Source: Phycicoccus sp. Soil748 (GTDB lineage Bacteria > Actinomycetota > Actinomycetes > Actinomycetales > Dermatophilaceae). Taken from it: a stretch of 64,000 bases of DNA. Position numbers and translations under genes: made by a program. This document shows, in pieces, positions 53,437-61,480 of the stretch (within the stretch, counting starts at the first letter, position 1; each line of letters begins with the position of its first letter). A model generated the notes under the pieces. That model was given only the letters and a program-made list of their open reading frames with translations, was not told where the DNA came from and made no database searches. Location: NCBI RefSeq assembly GCF_001428025.1, contig NZ_LMSC01000009.1:28445-92444 (forward strand), read 5' to 3'.

Positions 53437-54327
53437 ATGACCTCCTCCGCGCAGTCCGCCCAGCCCGCCCGCCGGGTCGCCGTCACGGGTTCTTCCGGCA
53501 AGCTCGGCCGCACCGTCGTCGCCCACCTGGCCGACCGCGGCTACGACGTGCTGGCGCTCGACCGGACCCGTCCGGCCTCGCCGGAGACGCCGTTCGTGGC
53601 GGTCGACCTCACCGACTACGGGCAGGTCCTCGAGGCGCTGTCCGGCGGCGTCGACGAGCACCCGACCCCCGTCGACGCGGTCGTGCACCTCGCGGCCATC
53701 CCGGCACCGGGCCTGAGCACCAACGCGGCCACCTTCGCCAACAACTCGGCCGCGACCTACAACGTGTTCGCGGCCGCCCGGGCGCTGCGGATCCGCAGCA
53801 TCGTCTGGGCGTCCAGCGAGACGGTGCTCGGGCTGCCGTTCGACACTCCCCCGCCCTACGTGCCCGTCGACGAGGAGTACGACCCGCGACCGGAGTCGAC
53901 CTACTCGCTCAACAAGGCGCTCGAGGAGGAGATGGCGAGGCACTTCTGCCGCTGGGACCCCGAGCTGACGATGGTCGGCCTGCGGTTCTCCAACGTCATG
54001 GACCCCGAGGACTACGCAGCGTTCCCCGCCTTCGACGCCGACGCCTCGCTGCGCAAGTGGAACCTCTGGGGCTACATCGACGCCCGCGACGGCGCCCAGG
54101 CGGTGCGTCTGGGGCTGGAGCGCACCGAGCCCGGCGTCGAGGTGTTCGTCATCGCCAACGCCGACACGGTGATGAGCCGCTCGAGTGCGGACCTCGTCGC
54201 CGAGGTCTTCCCCGGTGTCGAGGTCCGCAAGGAGCTGGGCGAGCACGAGACGCTCCTCGGCATCGACAAGGCGCGACGCGTGCTGGGCTACGACCCCCAG
54301 CACTCCTGGCGCGACCACGCAGGCTGA
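53437..54327 (+). CDS. NAD-dependent epimerase/dehydratase family protein
   Basis: 296-aa extended short-chain dehydrogenase. The cofactor motif is VAVTGSSGKLGRTVV (TGxxGxxG), the catalytic Tyr-Lys is in STYSLNKALEEE, and VVHLAAIPAPG follows the usual pattern. It likely acts on a nucleotide sugar or related polyol, but the substrate is not readable. ATG at 53437; either CAGGAT acts as a leaderless -10 (6-nt gap) or AGGA serves as the ribosome site (7-nt gap). Confidence 0.87.
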   Translation: MTSSAQSAQPARRVAVTGSSGKLGRTVVAHLADRGYDVLALDRTRPASPETPFVAVDLTDYGQVLEALSGGVDEHPTPVDAVVHLAAIPAPGLSTNAATFANNSAATYNVFAAARALRIRSIVWASSETVLGLPFDTPPPYVPVDEEYDPRPESTYSLNKALEEEMARHFCRWDPELTMVGLRFSNVMDPEDYAAFPAFDADASLRKWNLWGYIDARDGAQAVRLGLERTEPGVEVFVIANADTVMSRSSADLVAEVFPGVEVRKELGEHETLLGIDKARRVLGYDPQHSWRDHAG

Positions 54328-54367
54328 GCCGGAACGGACTCGCGCGCGCCCAGCGCCCGGTTCCGCC

Positions 54368-54400
54368 GAGGTGCCGCTGAGGTGCCGCTGAGGTGCCGCT
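54368..54400. repeat. 11-bp tandem repeat, three perfect units
   Basis: Three head-to-tail copies of GAGGTGCCGCT plus GAGG of a fourth, in the gap between the convergent epimerase and glycerophosphodiesterase genes. Probably slippage; no coding or hairpin role is visible. Confidence 0.75.
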
Positions 54401-54405
54401 GAGGG

Positions 54406-55575
54406 TCAGTCGCGCCCGAGGAACTGCTTGCGCGCGGTGACGCAGATGTCGGGCTGGTCGCAGAACAGCCCGTCGACGCCGGCCCGCATGAACGCCACGT
54501 CCTCGTCGACGGCCCGGCCGAAGTCGGCAGGGTCGGTCCCGACGCGGTAGTCGGTCGGCAGGAAGGTGTTCTCGGCGCGGAAGGTGTACGGCGTCACCGC
54601 CAGGCCCGAAGCGTGCGCCGCACCGACGAGCCCGGTCGGCGCACCGAGGCTGCCGTCAGCCTCGCGCGCGATGACCAGGTTCTTGTCCGGGCCGATGCCG
54701 TCGACGGTGCGCGCCAGGCCGCGCAGTCCCGCCGGGCTCAGCAGGTCGGCGTAGGTGCGCGGGTCGCCGGTGCTCTGCAGGTCGAACGGCGCCCCGGACC
54801 CGCTGGCGAGGAAGACCTCGTTCGCCCGGTAGCCGTGGTCCCGGCGCAGGGCGACGAGGTTGGTCAGCTCGAAGCTCTGCACCCACAGGGGCGCGTCCGG
54901 GCGGTTGAGCGAGTAGCGGCGCACGAGCTTCATCAGCGCGGTCTCGGGGTCGAGGCCCTGGGCGTGGAAGTACGTCGAGTGCTTGATCTCGGGGATGATC
55001 CCCACCGGGCGGCCGTACTCCCGCGAGAGCTTCTCCCGCAGCGCCAGCACCTCGGCGAAGGTGGGCACCGGGTAGCGGCCGTCGTAGAGCGTGTTCTCCT
55101 GGCGGATCTGCGGCAGCCGCTCCTTGGCCCGCAGCGTCCTGAGCTCGGCGAGGGTGAAGTCCTCGGTGAACCAGCCGGTGGTGCGCACGCCGTCGAGCAC
55201 CTTGGTCGTCCGGCGGTCGGCGAACTCGGGGTGGTCGGCGACGTCGGTGGTCCCGGAGATCTCCGGCTCGTGGCGGTCCACGAGCACGCCGTCCCTGGTC
55301 ATCACCAGGTCGGGCTCGATGTAGTCGGCGCCCATGGCCACCGCCAGCTCGTAGGCCGCAGTGGTGTGCTCGGGCCGGTAGCCGGAGGCACCGCGGTGCG
55401 CGATGACCAGCGGGTGGGCGGTGGGTGCCTGGCGGACGTACTGCGCGGAGCCCGGGTTGGTGCCGGCACCCGGACCCGGGCGGGCGGCCGGTGCGGCACC
55501 GGCGGTCGACGCGGCGACGGTGCCGGCCAGGAGGAGTGCGGCAGTGGTGGCGAGGACGGGCAGGGTTCTGGTCAT
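54406..55575 (-). CDS. Secreted glycerophosphodiester phosphodiesterase
   Basis: 389-aa exported GlpQ-type enzyme releasing sn-glycerol-3-phosphate from glycerophosphodiesters. Signal peptide TRTLPVLATTAALLLAGTVA, cleavage near TAGAA. Catalytic motifs: VIAHRGASGYRPEHT (His60, Arg61, Glu69), ADYIEPDLVMTRDGVLVDRH (Glu87, Asp89, His102). Later FCDQPDICV matches GlpQ ends. A TAGCGT lies 8 nt before the ATG, so the mRNA has at most a very short leader. It could scavenge phosphate and glycerol from lipid debris. Confidence 0.93.
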   Translation of the reverse strand: MTRTLPVLATTAALLLAGTVAASTAGAAPAARPGPGAGTNPGSAQYVRQAPTAHPLVIAHRGASGYRPEHTTAAYELAVAMGADYIEPDLVMTRDGVLVDRHEPEISGTTDVADHPEFADRRTTKVLDGVRTTGWFTEDFTLAELRTLRAKERLPQIRQENTLYDGRYPVPTFAEVLALREKLSREYGRPVGIIPEIKHSTYFHAQGLDPETALMKLVRRYSLNRPDAPLWVQSFELTNLVALRRDHGYRANEVFLASGSGAPFDLQSTGDPRTYADLLSPAGLRGLARTVDGIGPDKNLVIAREADGSLGAPTGLVGAAHASGLAVTPYTFRAENTFLPTDYRVGTDPADFGRAVDEDVAFMRAGVDGLFCDQPDICVTARKQFLGRD

Positions 55576-55692
55576 GCCCCCGGACGCTAGGAACCGGCCG
55601 TCCGCGGCGGGCGACTCGGCGGTGGCCGGCGGGTGAAGCCGTGCCGAACCCTGGGCGCGCTCCCGTGCACGCGGTTGTGGGCCCCATACAAA

Positions 55693-55698
55693 TAGACT
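55693..55698 (+). promoter_or_regulatory. -10 element of fasR (leaderless)
   Basis: TAGACT with a 6-nt gap to the ATG at 55705. Confidence 0.7.
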
Positions 55699-55704
55699 CC
55701 GAGC

Positions 55705-56898
55705 ATGCCTGCGGCCCTGCGCACCTCTCCCGCCACCCTCCAGCGGGTGGAGCGCGCGGCCGGCGAGCTGTCGAGCGGCGCCACGAGGCGCATGGAGGCT
55801 GCCCACGACTGGTACCGCGCGCTGTCGGCGGAGGACCGCTCCTGGGTCGGCCTGGTCGCCCAGGCCGGCATCGCGGCGTTCATCGCGTGGCTGCGTGAGG
55901 GTGGCGACCAGACCCCGGTCACGGCCGACGTCTTCGGCACCGCCCCGCGAGAGCTGACCCGGTCGATCACCCTGCGGCAGACGCTGGACCTCGTGCGGTC
56001 GGTCGTCGACGTCGTCGAGCAGGACGCCACCGCCCTGGCCGAGCCCGGTGAGGAGCAGGCGCTGCGCGAGTCGGTGCTGCGCTACTCACGCGAGATCGCC
56101 TTCGCGGCCGCCGAGGTCTATGCCCACGCGGCCGAGGCCCGGGGTGCCTGGGACGCCCGCCTCGAGGGCCTGGTCGTCGACGCCGTCCTGCGTGGCGAGG
56201 CCGACGACTCGATGCAGTCGCGCGCCGCCGCGCTGGGATGGGGCACCACAACCCGGGTGGCCGTCGTCGCGGGCAGCACGCCCGAGGGCAGCCCGGCCGG
56301 CGTGGTCGACGGCCTGCGCCGTGCGGCGGAACGGGTCGGCGTGGACACCCTCGTCGCGGTCCAGGGCCGCCGCCTCGTGTGCATCCTCGGCAACGTGCAG
56401 GACGCGATGGCCTCTGCGCGGGAGGTCGGCGACCAGTTCGGCGACGGGCCCGTGGTGGTCGGCCCGACCGTGCCCCACCTGTTCGCCGCCGGGCGCAGCG
56501 CCCGGGCCGCCCTCGCGGGGCACTCGTGCGCCCAGGCGTGGCCGGAGGCGCCGCGACCGGTGGCCGCCGACGACCTGCTGGCCGAGCGGGTGCTCATCGG
56601 CGACGCACCCGCCCGCGCCCTCCTGCTCGACCGCATCTGGCACCCGCTCGCGACCAGCGGCGGCGCCCTGCTCGAGACCGCCGCCTCCTACCTGGAGACC
56701 GGCGGCGGGCTCGAGGGGACGGCCCGCCTGCTCTTCGTCCACCCCAACACGGTGCGCTACCGCCTGGGCAAGATCGCCGACCTCACCGGCTACCAGCTGA
56801 CCGACCCCCACGACGCGCACACCGTGCGGATCGCGCTCGCCCTCGGGCGGCTGAGCCGTGCCGTGCCCGCCGCCGTGCGCTACGCCCCACCGGCCTGA
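55705..56898 (+). CDS. fasR: PucR-type transcriptional regulator of fatty acid synthesis FasR
   Basis: 397-aa regulator. The C-terminal PucR helix-turn-helix is visible in ASYLETGGGLEGTARLLFVH followed by PNTVRYRLGKIADLTG. The N-terminal part has ITLRQTLDLVRSVVDVVEQD. In S. coelicolor the gene at this place, directly before fabD, encodes FasR, which activates the fab operon; in mycobacteria FasR responds to long acyl-CoA. A 19-bp inverted repeat lies between this gene and fabD and is the obvious candidate target. Confidence 0.92.
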   Translation: MPAALRTSPATLQRVERAAGELSSGATRRMEAAHDWYRALSAEDRSWVGLVAQAGIAAFIAWLREGGDQTPVTADVFGTAPRELTRSITLRQTLDLVRSVVDVVEQDATALAEPGEEQALRESVLRYSREIAFAAAEVYAHAAEARGAWDARLEGLVVDAVLRGEADDSMQSRAAALGWGTTTRVAVVAGSTPEGSPAGVVDGLRRAAERVGVDTLVAVQGRRLVCILGNVQDAMASAREVGDQFGDGPVVVGPTVPHLFAAGRSARAALAGHSCAQAWPEAPRPVAADDLLAERVLIGDAPARALLLDRIWHPLATSGGALLETAASYLETGGGLEGTARLLFVHPNTVRYRLGKIADLTGYQLTDPHDAHTVRIALALGRLSRAVPAAVRYAPPA

Positions 56899-56918
56899 CG
56901 CCCCCCTCTTTGGAGGAA

Positions 56919-56937
56919 ACCTCCAAAACCCGCGCGG
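56919..56937 (+). promoter_or_regulatory. Probable FasR operator before fabD
   Basis: TTTGGAGG AAA CCTCCAAA: perfect 8-bp arms with a 3-bp spacer, A/T-flanked in a GC-rich region. Its centre is 66 bp before the predicted fabD start of transcription, a classic activator position. Assignment to FasR is by position. Confidence 0.7.
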
Positions 56938-56981
56938 GATGTTCGTGCCAAACGGTCACGTCCCGGGCGAGGTCCGCACGC

Positions 56982-56987
56982 GAGGCT
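56982..56987 (+). promoter_or_regulatory. Weak -10 of the fab operon (leaderless fabD)
   Basis: GAGGCT, 6 nt before the fabD GTG, differs from the common TAGGCT at the first base. No recognisable -35 is present, which fits dependence on an activator. Confidence 0.5.
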
Positions 56988-56993
56988 GGGACC

Positions 56994-57962
56994 GTGCTCG
57001 CCATCGTCTGCCCCGGACAGGGCTCCCAGACCCCCGGCTTCCTCGCGCCCTGGCTCGAGCTGGCCCCGTTCCGTGAGCGCCTGGAGGCGCTGTCCGACGT
57101 GGCCGGCCTGGACCTGGTCGCCCACGGCACCACCTCCGACGCCGACACGATCAAGGACACCGCGGTCGCGCAGCCGCTCATCGTCGCGGCCGGGCTCGCC
57201 GCCGCAGCGGTGCTCCTGCCCGACGGCCCGGTCGGTCCGGTCGGCGTCACCGCCGGCCACTCGGTCGGCGAGATCACGGCCGCAGGCCTGGCCGGCGTGC
57301 TGTCGGGCCACGACGCCATGGTCTTCGTCCGTGAGCGCGGCACCGGCATGGCCGCCGCCGCGGCGCAGGCTCCGACCGGCATGAGCGCCGTCCTCGGGGG
57401 CGATCCCGCGGAGGTCCAGACCGTGCTCGAGCGCCACGGGCTCACCGCCGCCAACGCCAACGGTGCCGGGCAGACGGTCGCCGCCGGCACCCTCGAGCAG
57501 CTCGCCGCCCTCGCGGCCGACCCGCCTGCCCGGGCCCGGGTCATCCCGCTGCAGGTCGCAGGTGCGTTCCACACCCACCACATGGCGCCTGCCGTGGCCG
57601 CCCTGGAGACCCTCGCCGCCGACTTCGACGTCAGCGACCCGGGGGTGACGCTGCTGTCCAACGCCGACGGCCGCCCGGTCGCAGGAGGCACCGACGCCCT
57701 GGCCCGCCTCGTCCGCCAGGTGAGCAGCCCCGTGCGCTGGGACCTGTGCATGCAGACCATGGTCGACAGCGGGGTCACCGCGCTCGTCGAGCTCTGCCCC
57801 GCCGGCACCCTCACCGGCCTCGCCAAGCGCGGGATGCCGGGGGTCACCACGGTGGCCGTCAAGACGCCCGACGACCTCACGGCGGCACAGCAGCTGATCA
57901 CCGACTCGGCGCAGGGCGGCGACCCCGCCTCCGAGGCCACCACCCCCGAGCGCGAGGCCTGA
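56994..57962 (+). CDS. fabD: Malonyl-CoA:ACP transacylase FabD
   Basis: Transfers malonyl from CoA to acyl carrier protein, the entry of extender units into FAS II. 322 aa. Motifs: PGQGSQTPGF, the nucleophile GHSVGE (Ser90), and the catalytic His in AGAFHTHHMAPA. GTG start at 56994. The order fasR-fabD-fabH-acpP-fabF is that of Streptomyces. First gene of the operon; fabH begins 1 bp after its stop. Confidence 0.96.
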   Translation: MLAIVCPGQGSQTPGFLAPWLELAPFRERLEALSDVAGLDLVAHGTTSDADTIKDTAVAQPLIVAAGLAAAAVLLPDGPVGPVGVTAGHSVGEITAAGLAGVLSGHDAMVFVRERGTGMAAAAAQAPTGMSAVLGGDPAEVQTVLERHGLTAANANGAGQTVAAGTLEQLAALAADPPARARVIPLQVAGAFHTHHMAPAVAALETLAADFDVSDPGVTLLSNADGRPVAGGTDALARLVRQVSSPVRWDLCMQTMVDSGVTALVELCPAGTLTGLAKRGMPGVTTVAVKTPDDLTAAQQLITDSAQGGDPASEATTPEREA

Positions 57963-57963
57963 C

Positions 57964-58983
57964 ATGACCACTCCCTCCCCCAAGGGCACCGGATCCATCA
58001 CCGCTCCCGAGGGCGCCGCCTTCTCGCGCATCATGGGCGTCGGCGGCTACCGCCCCGAGCGTGTCGTGATGAACGCCGAGCTCGTCGAGGCCATCGACTC
58101 CTCCGACGAGTGGATCCAGGAGCGGTCCGGCATCAAGAGCCGCCGCTTCGCCGCCAAGGACGAGTCCGTCGTCGACATGTCCGTCGCCGCCTCGCTCGAG
58201 GCCCTGCGCGCCGCCGGCCTCGAGCCGTCGGCCATCGACGCCGTCATCGTCGCCACGGTCACCCACCCCTACCAGACCCCGGCGGCTGCACCGATCGTGG
58301 CCGACCGCCTCGGCATCCAGGCCGCGGCGTTCGACATCTCCGCCGCCTGCGCCGGCTACTGCCACGGCATCAGCCTCGCCAGCGACATGGTCCGTGGCGG
58401 CAGCGCGCGCCACGTCCTGGTGATCGGCGTCGAGAAGCTGTCGGACTTCACCGACCTCACCGACCGCGGGTCCGCGTTCATCTTCGGCGACGGCGCCGGC
58501 GCTGCCGTCGTGGGCCCGTCGGACACCCCCGCCATCGGCCCCACGGTCTGGGGCTCCGAGGGCGCGCAGTGGAAGACCATCTCCCAGCGCGACTCCTGGG
58601 TCGACGTCCGCGAGAAGGACCTGGGTTGGCCCGCGATCGGGATGGCCGGCCAGTCGGTCTTCCGGTGGGCCGTGTGGGGTATGGCGCCCGTGGCCCAGAA
58701 GGCGCTCGACGCCGCCGGGGTGCGGGCCGAGGACCTCGACGCGTTCATCCCCCACCAGGCCAACATGCGGATCATCGACGCGATGATCAAGCAGCTCAAG
58801 CTGCCGACCGACATCGCCGTCGCCCGCGACATCGCCGAGACCGCCAACACCTCCGCCGCGTCCATCCCGCTCGCCACCGAGCGGATGCTGCGCGAGGGCG
58901 AGGCGCCCCACGGAGGCCTCGCGCTGCAGATCGGCTTCGGCGCCGGCCTCGTCTACGCGGCGCAGGTCATCGTCCTGCCCTAG
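57964..58983 (+). CDS. fabH: Beta-ketoacyl-ACP synthase III FabH
   Basis: Starts fatty acid chains by condensing an acyl-CoA primer with malonyl-ACP. 339 aa. Catalytic triad Cys129 (DISAACAGY), His264 (FIPHQANMR), Asn295 (ETANTSAAS). In actinobacteria FabH often prefers branched primers, which sets iso/anteiso lipids; this cannot be read here. ATG one base after the fabD stop with GCGAGG 6 nt upstream, so translation is coupled. The N-terminal ~20 residues are polar and extra. Confidence 0.97.
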   Translation: MTTPSPKGTGSITAPEGAAFSRIMGVGGYRPERVVMNAELVEAIDSSDEWIQERSGIKSRRFAAKDESVVDMSVAASLEALRAAGLEPSAIDAVIVATVTHPYQTPAAAPIVADRLGIQAAAFDISAACAGYCHGISLASDMVRGGSARHVLVIGVEKLSDFTDLTDRGSAFIFGDGAGAAVVGPSDTPAIGPTVWGSEGAQWKTISQRDSWVDVREKDLGWPAIGMAGQSVFRWAVWGMAPVAQKALDAAGVRAEDLDAFIPHQANMRIIDAMIKQLKLPTDIAVARDIAETANTSAASIPLATERMLREGEAPHGGLALQIGFGAGLVYAAQVIVLP

Positions 58984-59079
58984 CGGCACCACGACTCCCG
59001 CTGGCCCGCGGGTGAAACACGGAACACCAGGGCCAACCACCCACCCGACAGCAGTCGATACACGAAGGAGCTGAGCCGA

Positions 59080-59328
59080 ATGGCGCAGAGCGAGCAGGAG
59101 ATCCTCGAGGGTCTGGCCGAGATCGTCAACGAGGAGACCGGCCTGGACACCGAGTCGGTGCAGTCGGAGAAGTCCTTCACCGACGACCTCGACATCGACT
59201 CCCTGTCGATGATGACGATCGTCGTCAACGCCGAGGAGAAGTTCGGCGTGCGCATCCCCGACGACGAGGTCAAGAACCTCAAGACGGTCGGCGACGCCGT
59301 GTCCTTCATCTCCAAGAACCAGGCCTGA
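59080..59328 (+). CDS. acpP: Acyl carrier protein
   Basis: 82-aa acidic four-helix protein carrying growing acyl chains. The phosphopantetheine site is Ser41 in DLDIDSLSMMTIV. AAGGAG lies 9 nt before the ATG at 59080. The 96-bp gap after fabH and the strong hairpin after it could let ACP be made in excess of the enzymes around it. Confidence 0.98.
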   Translation: MAQSEQEILEGLAEIVNEETGLDTESVQSEKSFTDDLDIDSLSMMTIVVNAEEKFGVRIPDDEVKNLKTVGDAVSFISKNQA

Positions 59329-59354
59329 GCCCCGGCGCTCCACCACGCACCACC

Positions 59355-59404
59355 GCGGGGTGGCGCGCCGCGCCCCCTACCCGGGGCGCCGGCGCCCACC
59401 CCGC
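59355..59404 (+). terminator. Large hairpin between acpP and fabF, possible attenuator
   Basis: 9-bp outer stem GCGGGGTGG / CCACCCCGC continues through an inner imperfect ~12-bp GC stem to a CTACC loop. It lies within the operon 27 bp after acpP, so partial termination or mRNA end protection is more likely than full termination. Confidence 0.55.
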
Positions 59405-59450
59405 AGCACCACCCCTTCCCTCCACCCCTCACGAAGGAGCACCTCCAGCC

Positions 59451-60695
59451 ATGACCGCCGAACGACGCGTCGTCGTCACGGGCCTCGGAGCCACCACCCC
59501 GGTGGGGGGCAACGTCCCCGACACGTGGGACGCCATCCTGGCCGGCCGCTCCGGCGCCAAGACCATGCCCTACGAGTGGGTGGAGAAGTACGACCTCCCG
59601 GTGAAGTTCGCCGCGACGCTGGAGACGCCTGCCGACCAGGTCCTCACCAAGGTCGAGGTCCGGCGCATGGATCCCAGCGCGCAGTACGCCCTCATCGCCG
59701 CCCGCGAGGCCTGGGCCGACGCCGGCTCGCCCGAGGGTGACCCGGAGCGTCTCGCCGCATGCATCGGCACCGGCATCGGCGGCGTGTGGACCCTGCTGTC
59801 GCAGTGGGACAACCTCAAGGAGAAGGGCCCTCGCCGGGTCTTCCCCCTCGCCGTCCCGATGCTCATGCCCAATGCCTCCTCGGCCGCGGTCTCGCTCGAG
59901 CTCGGCGCCCGCGCCGGTGCCCACACCCCCGTGTCGGCCTGCGCCTCGGGCCTCGAGGCCATGGGCTACGCCTACGAGATGATCCGCTCCGGCCGCGCCG
60001 ACATCGCGGTCGCCGGTGGCACGGAGGGCGCCGTGCACGCGCTGCCCATCGCCGGCTTCGCCGCCATGCAGGCCCTGTCGACCCGCAACGACGAGCCGGA
60101 GCGTGCGTCCCGGCCCTACGACACCGGCCGCGACGGGTTCGTCCTCGGCGAGGGTGCCGCGGTGATGGTGCTCGAGGAGTACGAGGCCGCCAAGGCCCGC
60201 GGCGCCAAGATCTACGCCGAGATCGGTGGCGTCGGCATGTCGGCCGACTCCCACCACATTGCCGCGCCCGAGCCGGAGGGCGCCGGCGCGTCCCGTGCGA
60301 TGGTCGAGGCCGTGCAGCGAGCAGGCTTGCAGGCCAAGGACATCGTGCACGTCAACGCCCACGCCACCTCGACGCCCGTCGGTGACGTCGCCGAGTCCAA
60401 CGCCATCCGCCGCGCGTTCGGTGACGACGCCGACGGCATGCCGGTCAGCGCCACGAAGTCGATGACCGGTCACCTCCTGGGTGCCGCGGGTGCGCTCGAG
60501 GGCGTCCTGACGGTGCTCGCGCTGCACCACCGCACGGCACCGGCCACGATCAACCTCGACGACTTCGACCCGGCCATCAAGCTCGACGTCGTGCACGGCG
60601 AGGCCCGCAAGCTGCCGCAGGGCGACATCGCGGCCCTGAACAACTCGTTCGGCTTCGGGGGCCACAACGTCGCGGTGGTCTTCACCTCGGTCTGA
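59451..60695 (+). CDS. fabF: Beta-ketoacyl-ACP synthase II FabF
   Basis: Elongating condensing enzyme of FAS II, 414 aa. Triad Cys164 (VSACASGLEA), His304 (VNAHATSTPVGD), His341 (KSMTGHLLGAAG, with Lys336). C-terminal NNSFGFGGHNVAVVF is the usual glycine-rich end. AAGGAG lies 11 nt before the ATG. Last fab gene; a hairpin terminator follows. Related to mycobacterial KasA/KasB by position, but there is only one copy here. Confidence 0.97.
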   Translation: MTAERRVVVTGLGATTPVGGNVPDTWDAILAGRSGAKTMPYEWVEKYDLPVKFAATLETPADQVLTKVEVRRMDPSAQYALIAAREAWADAGSPEGDPERLAACIGTGIGGVWTLLSQWDNLKEKGPRRVFPLAVPMLMPNASSAAVSLELGARAGAHTPVSACASGLEAMGYAYEMIRSGRADIAVAGGTEGAVHALPIAGFAAMQALSTRNDEPERASRPYDTGRDGFVLGEGAAVMVLEEYEAAKARGAKIYAEIGGVGMSADSHHIAAPEPEGAGASRAMVEAVQRAGLQAKDIVHVNAHATSTPVGDVAESNAIRRAFGDDADGMPVSATKSMTGHLLGAAGALEGVLTVLALHHRTAPATINLDDFDPAIKLDVVHGEARKLPQGDIAALNNSFGFGGHNVAVVFTSV

Positions 60696-60736
60696 CCGTC
60701 GGGCGCCTCACACCACGCATTCACTTTCCGGGCGGC

Positions 60737-60762
60737 GGACCAGCACAGTTAAGGGCTGGTCC
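60737..60762 (+). terminator. Terminator of the fab operon
   Basis: 8-bp perfect stem GGACCAGC / GCTGGTCC with a 10-nt loop, 42 bp after the fabF stop. Confidence 0.65.
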
Positions 60763-60814
60763 CCCGTTCGGATGGTGTTTGTCCGGTGACGAAGCCGTGA
60801 CCCGGTCGACTCAG

Positions 60815-60820
60815 TAGCGT
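60815..60820 (+). promoter_or_regulatory. Candidate -10 of the two-TM membrane protein gene
   Basis: TAGCGT gives a start of transcription near 60828 and a ~25-nt leader holding AGGGGG. Confidence 0.45.
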
Positions 60821-60852
60821 GTGCCCCGGATGAGTCAGGGGGCACGGAGTTG

Positions 60853-61479
60853 GTGGGATCGACCGCTGCGCGGGGCTGGGGCCGCGAACGCGTACACATC
60901 ATCGACGACCACCTCGCCGAGCGCCTGAGGCGCGGGCTGTGGCGGTACACGCTGCGCTGCCCGATGGTCCTGCGGCAGGTCGTGCCTGTCCTCGTCGTCG
61001 CCGCCGTGGCGTCCCTGGTCTGCGCCTGGGAGTACGCGGAGCGCTCCGACACCCTGGTGTGGTGGCTGATGGGAGGGCTGCCGGCAGTGGGCGTCCTCGC
61101 CTACGTCGTGATCGTCCTGCTCATGATGCGCCGTCACGACGAGTGGCTGGCGCGCGAGGTGGTGCCCGGCCGCTTCATCGCCGTCACCGTGGGCCAGGAG
61201 TCGATCAGGGTCCGCGACCTGGACTCCGCGGTGGAGTACGGCTACTCGCTGGTCACCGCCGTGCACCAGTACGACGACGTCGTCGTCATCGAGCACCGTC
61301 CCACCTTCTGGGCGCTGCCCGTGGAGCTGTTCCGGCCGCACGAGCTCAGCGTCATCCGGGCCCGCGCCGGCAAGGCGTTCCTGCCCCTCGGAGAGGGCCG
61401 GGCCGACCGGCCGCTCGACGTCGCCGGCGAGGCGCCACCGCTCACGCTCGCCCAGCGCTTCGGCAAGCTCGTCCGCTAG
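60853..61479 (+). CDS. Two-TM membrane protein with C-terminal YcxB-like domain
   Basis: 208-aa protein: N-terminal ~40 polar residues (DDHLAERLRRGLWRYTLRCP), two transmembrane helices (VVPVLVVAAVASLVCAWEYA; WWLMGGLPAVGVLAYVVIVL), then a soluble domain with VTVGQESIRVRDLDSAVEYG and WALPVELF like the YcxB/PH-type C-terminal fold. Function unknown. Start uncertain: GTG 60853 or TTG 60850, both behind AGGGGG. Its stop is separated by one base from the convergent neighbour's stop. Confidence 0.75.
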   Translation: MGSTAARGWGRERVHIIDDHLAERLRRGLWRYTLRCPMVLRQVVPVLVVAAVASLVCAWEYAERSDTLVWWLMGGLPAVGVLAYVVIVLLMMRRHDEWLAREVVPGRFIAVTVGQESIRVRDLDSAVEYGYSLVTAVHQYDDVVVIEHRPTFWALPVELFRPHELSVIRARAGKAFLPLGEGRADRPLDVAGEAPPLTLAQRFGKLVR

Positions 61480-61480
61480 C

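Noticed and set aside
54368..54404. CRISPR-like array
   Set aside because: The units abut without spacers and are only 11 bp; there are no cas genes. It is a simple tandem repeat.
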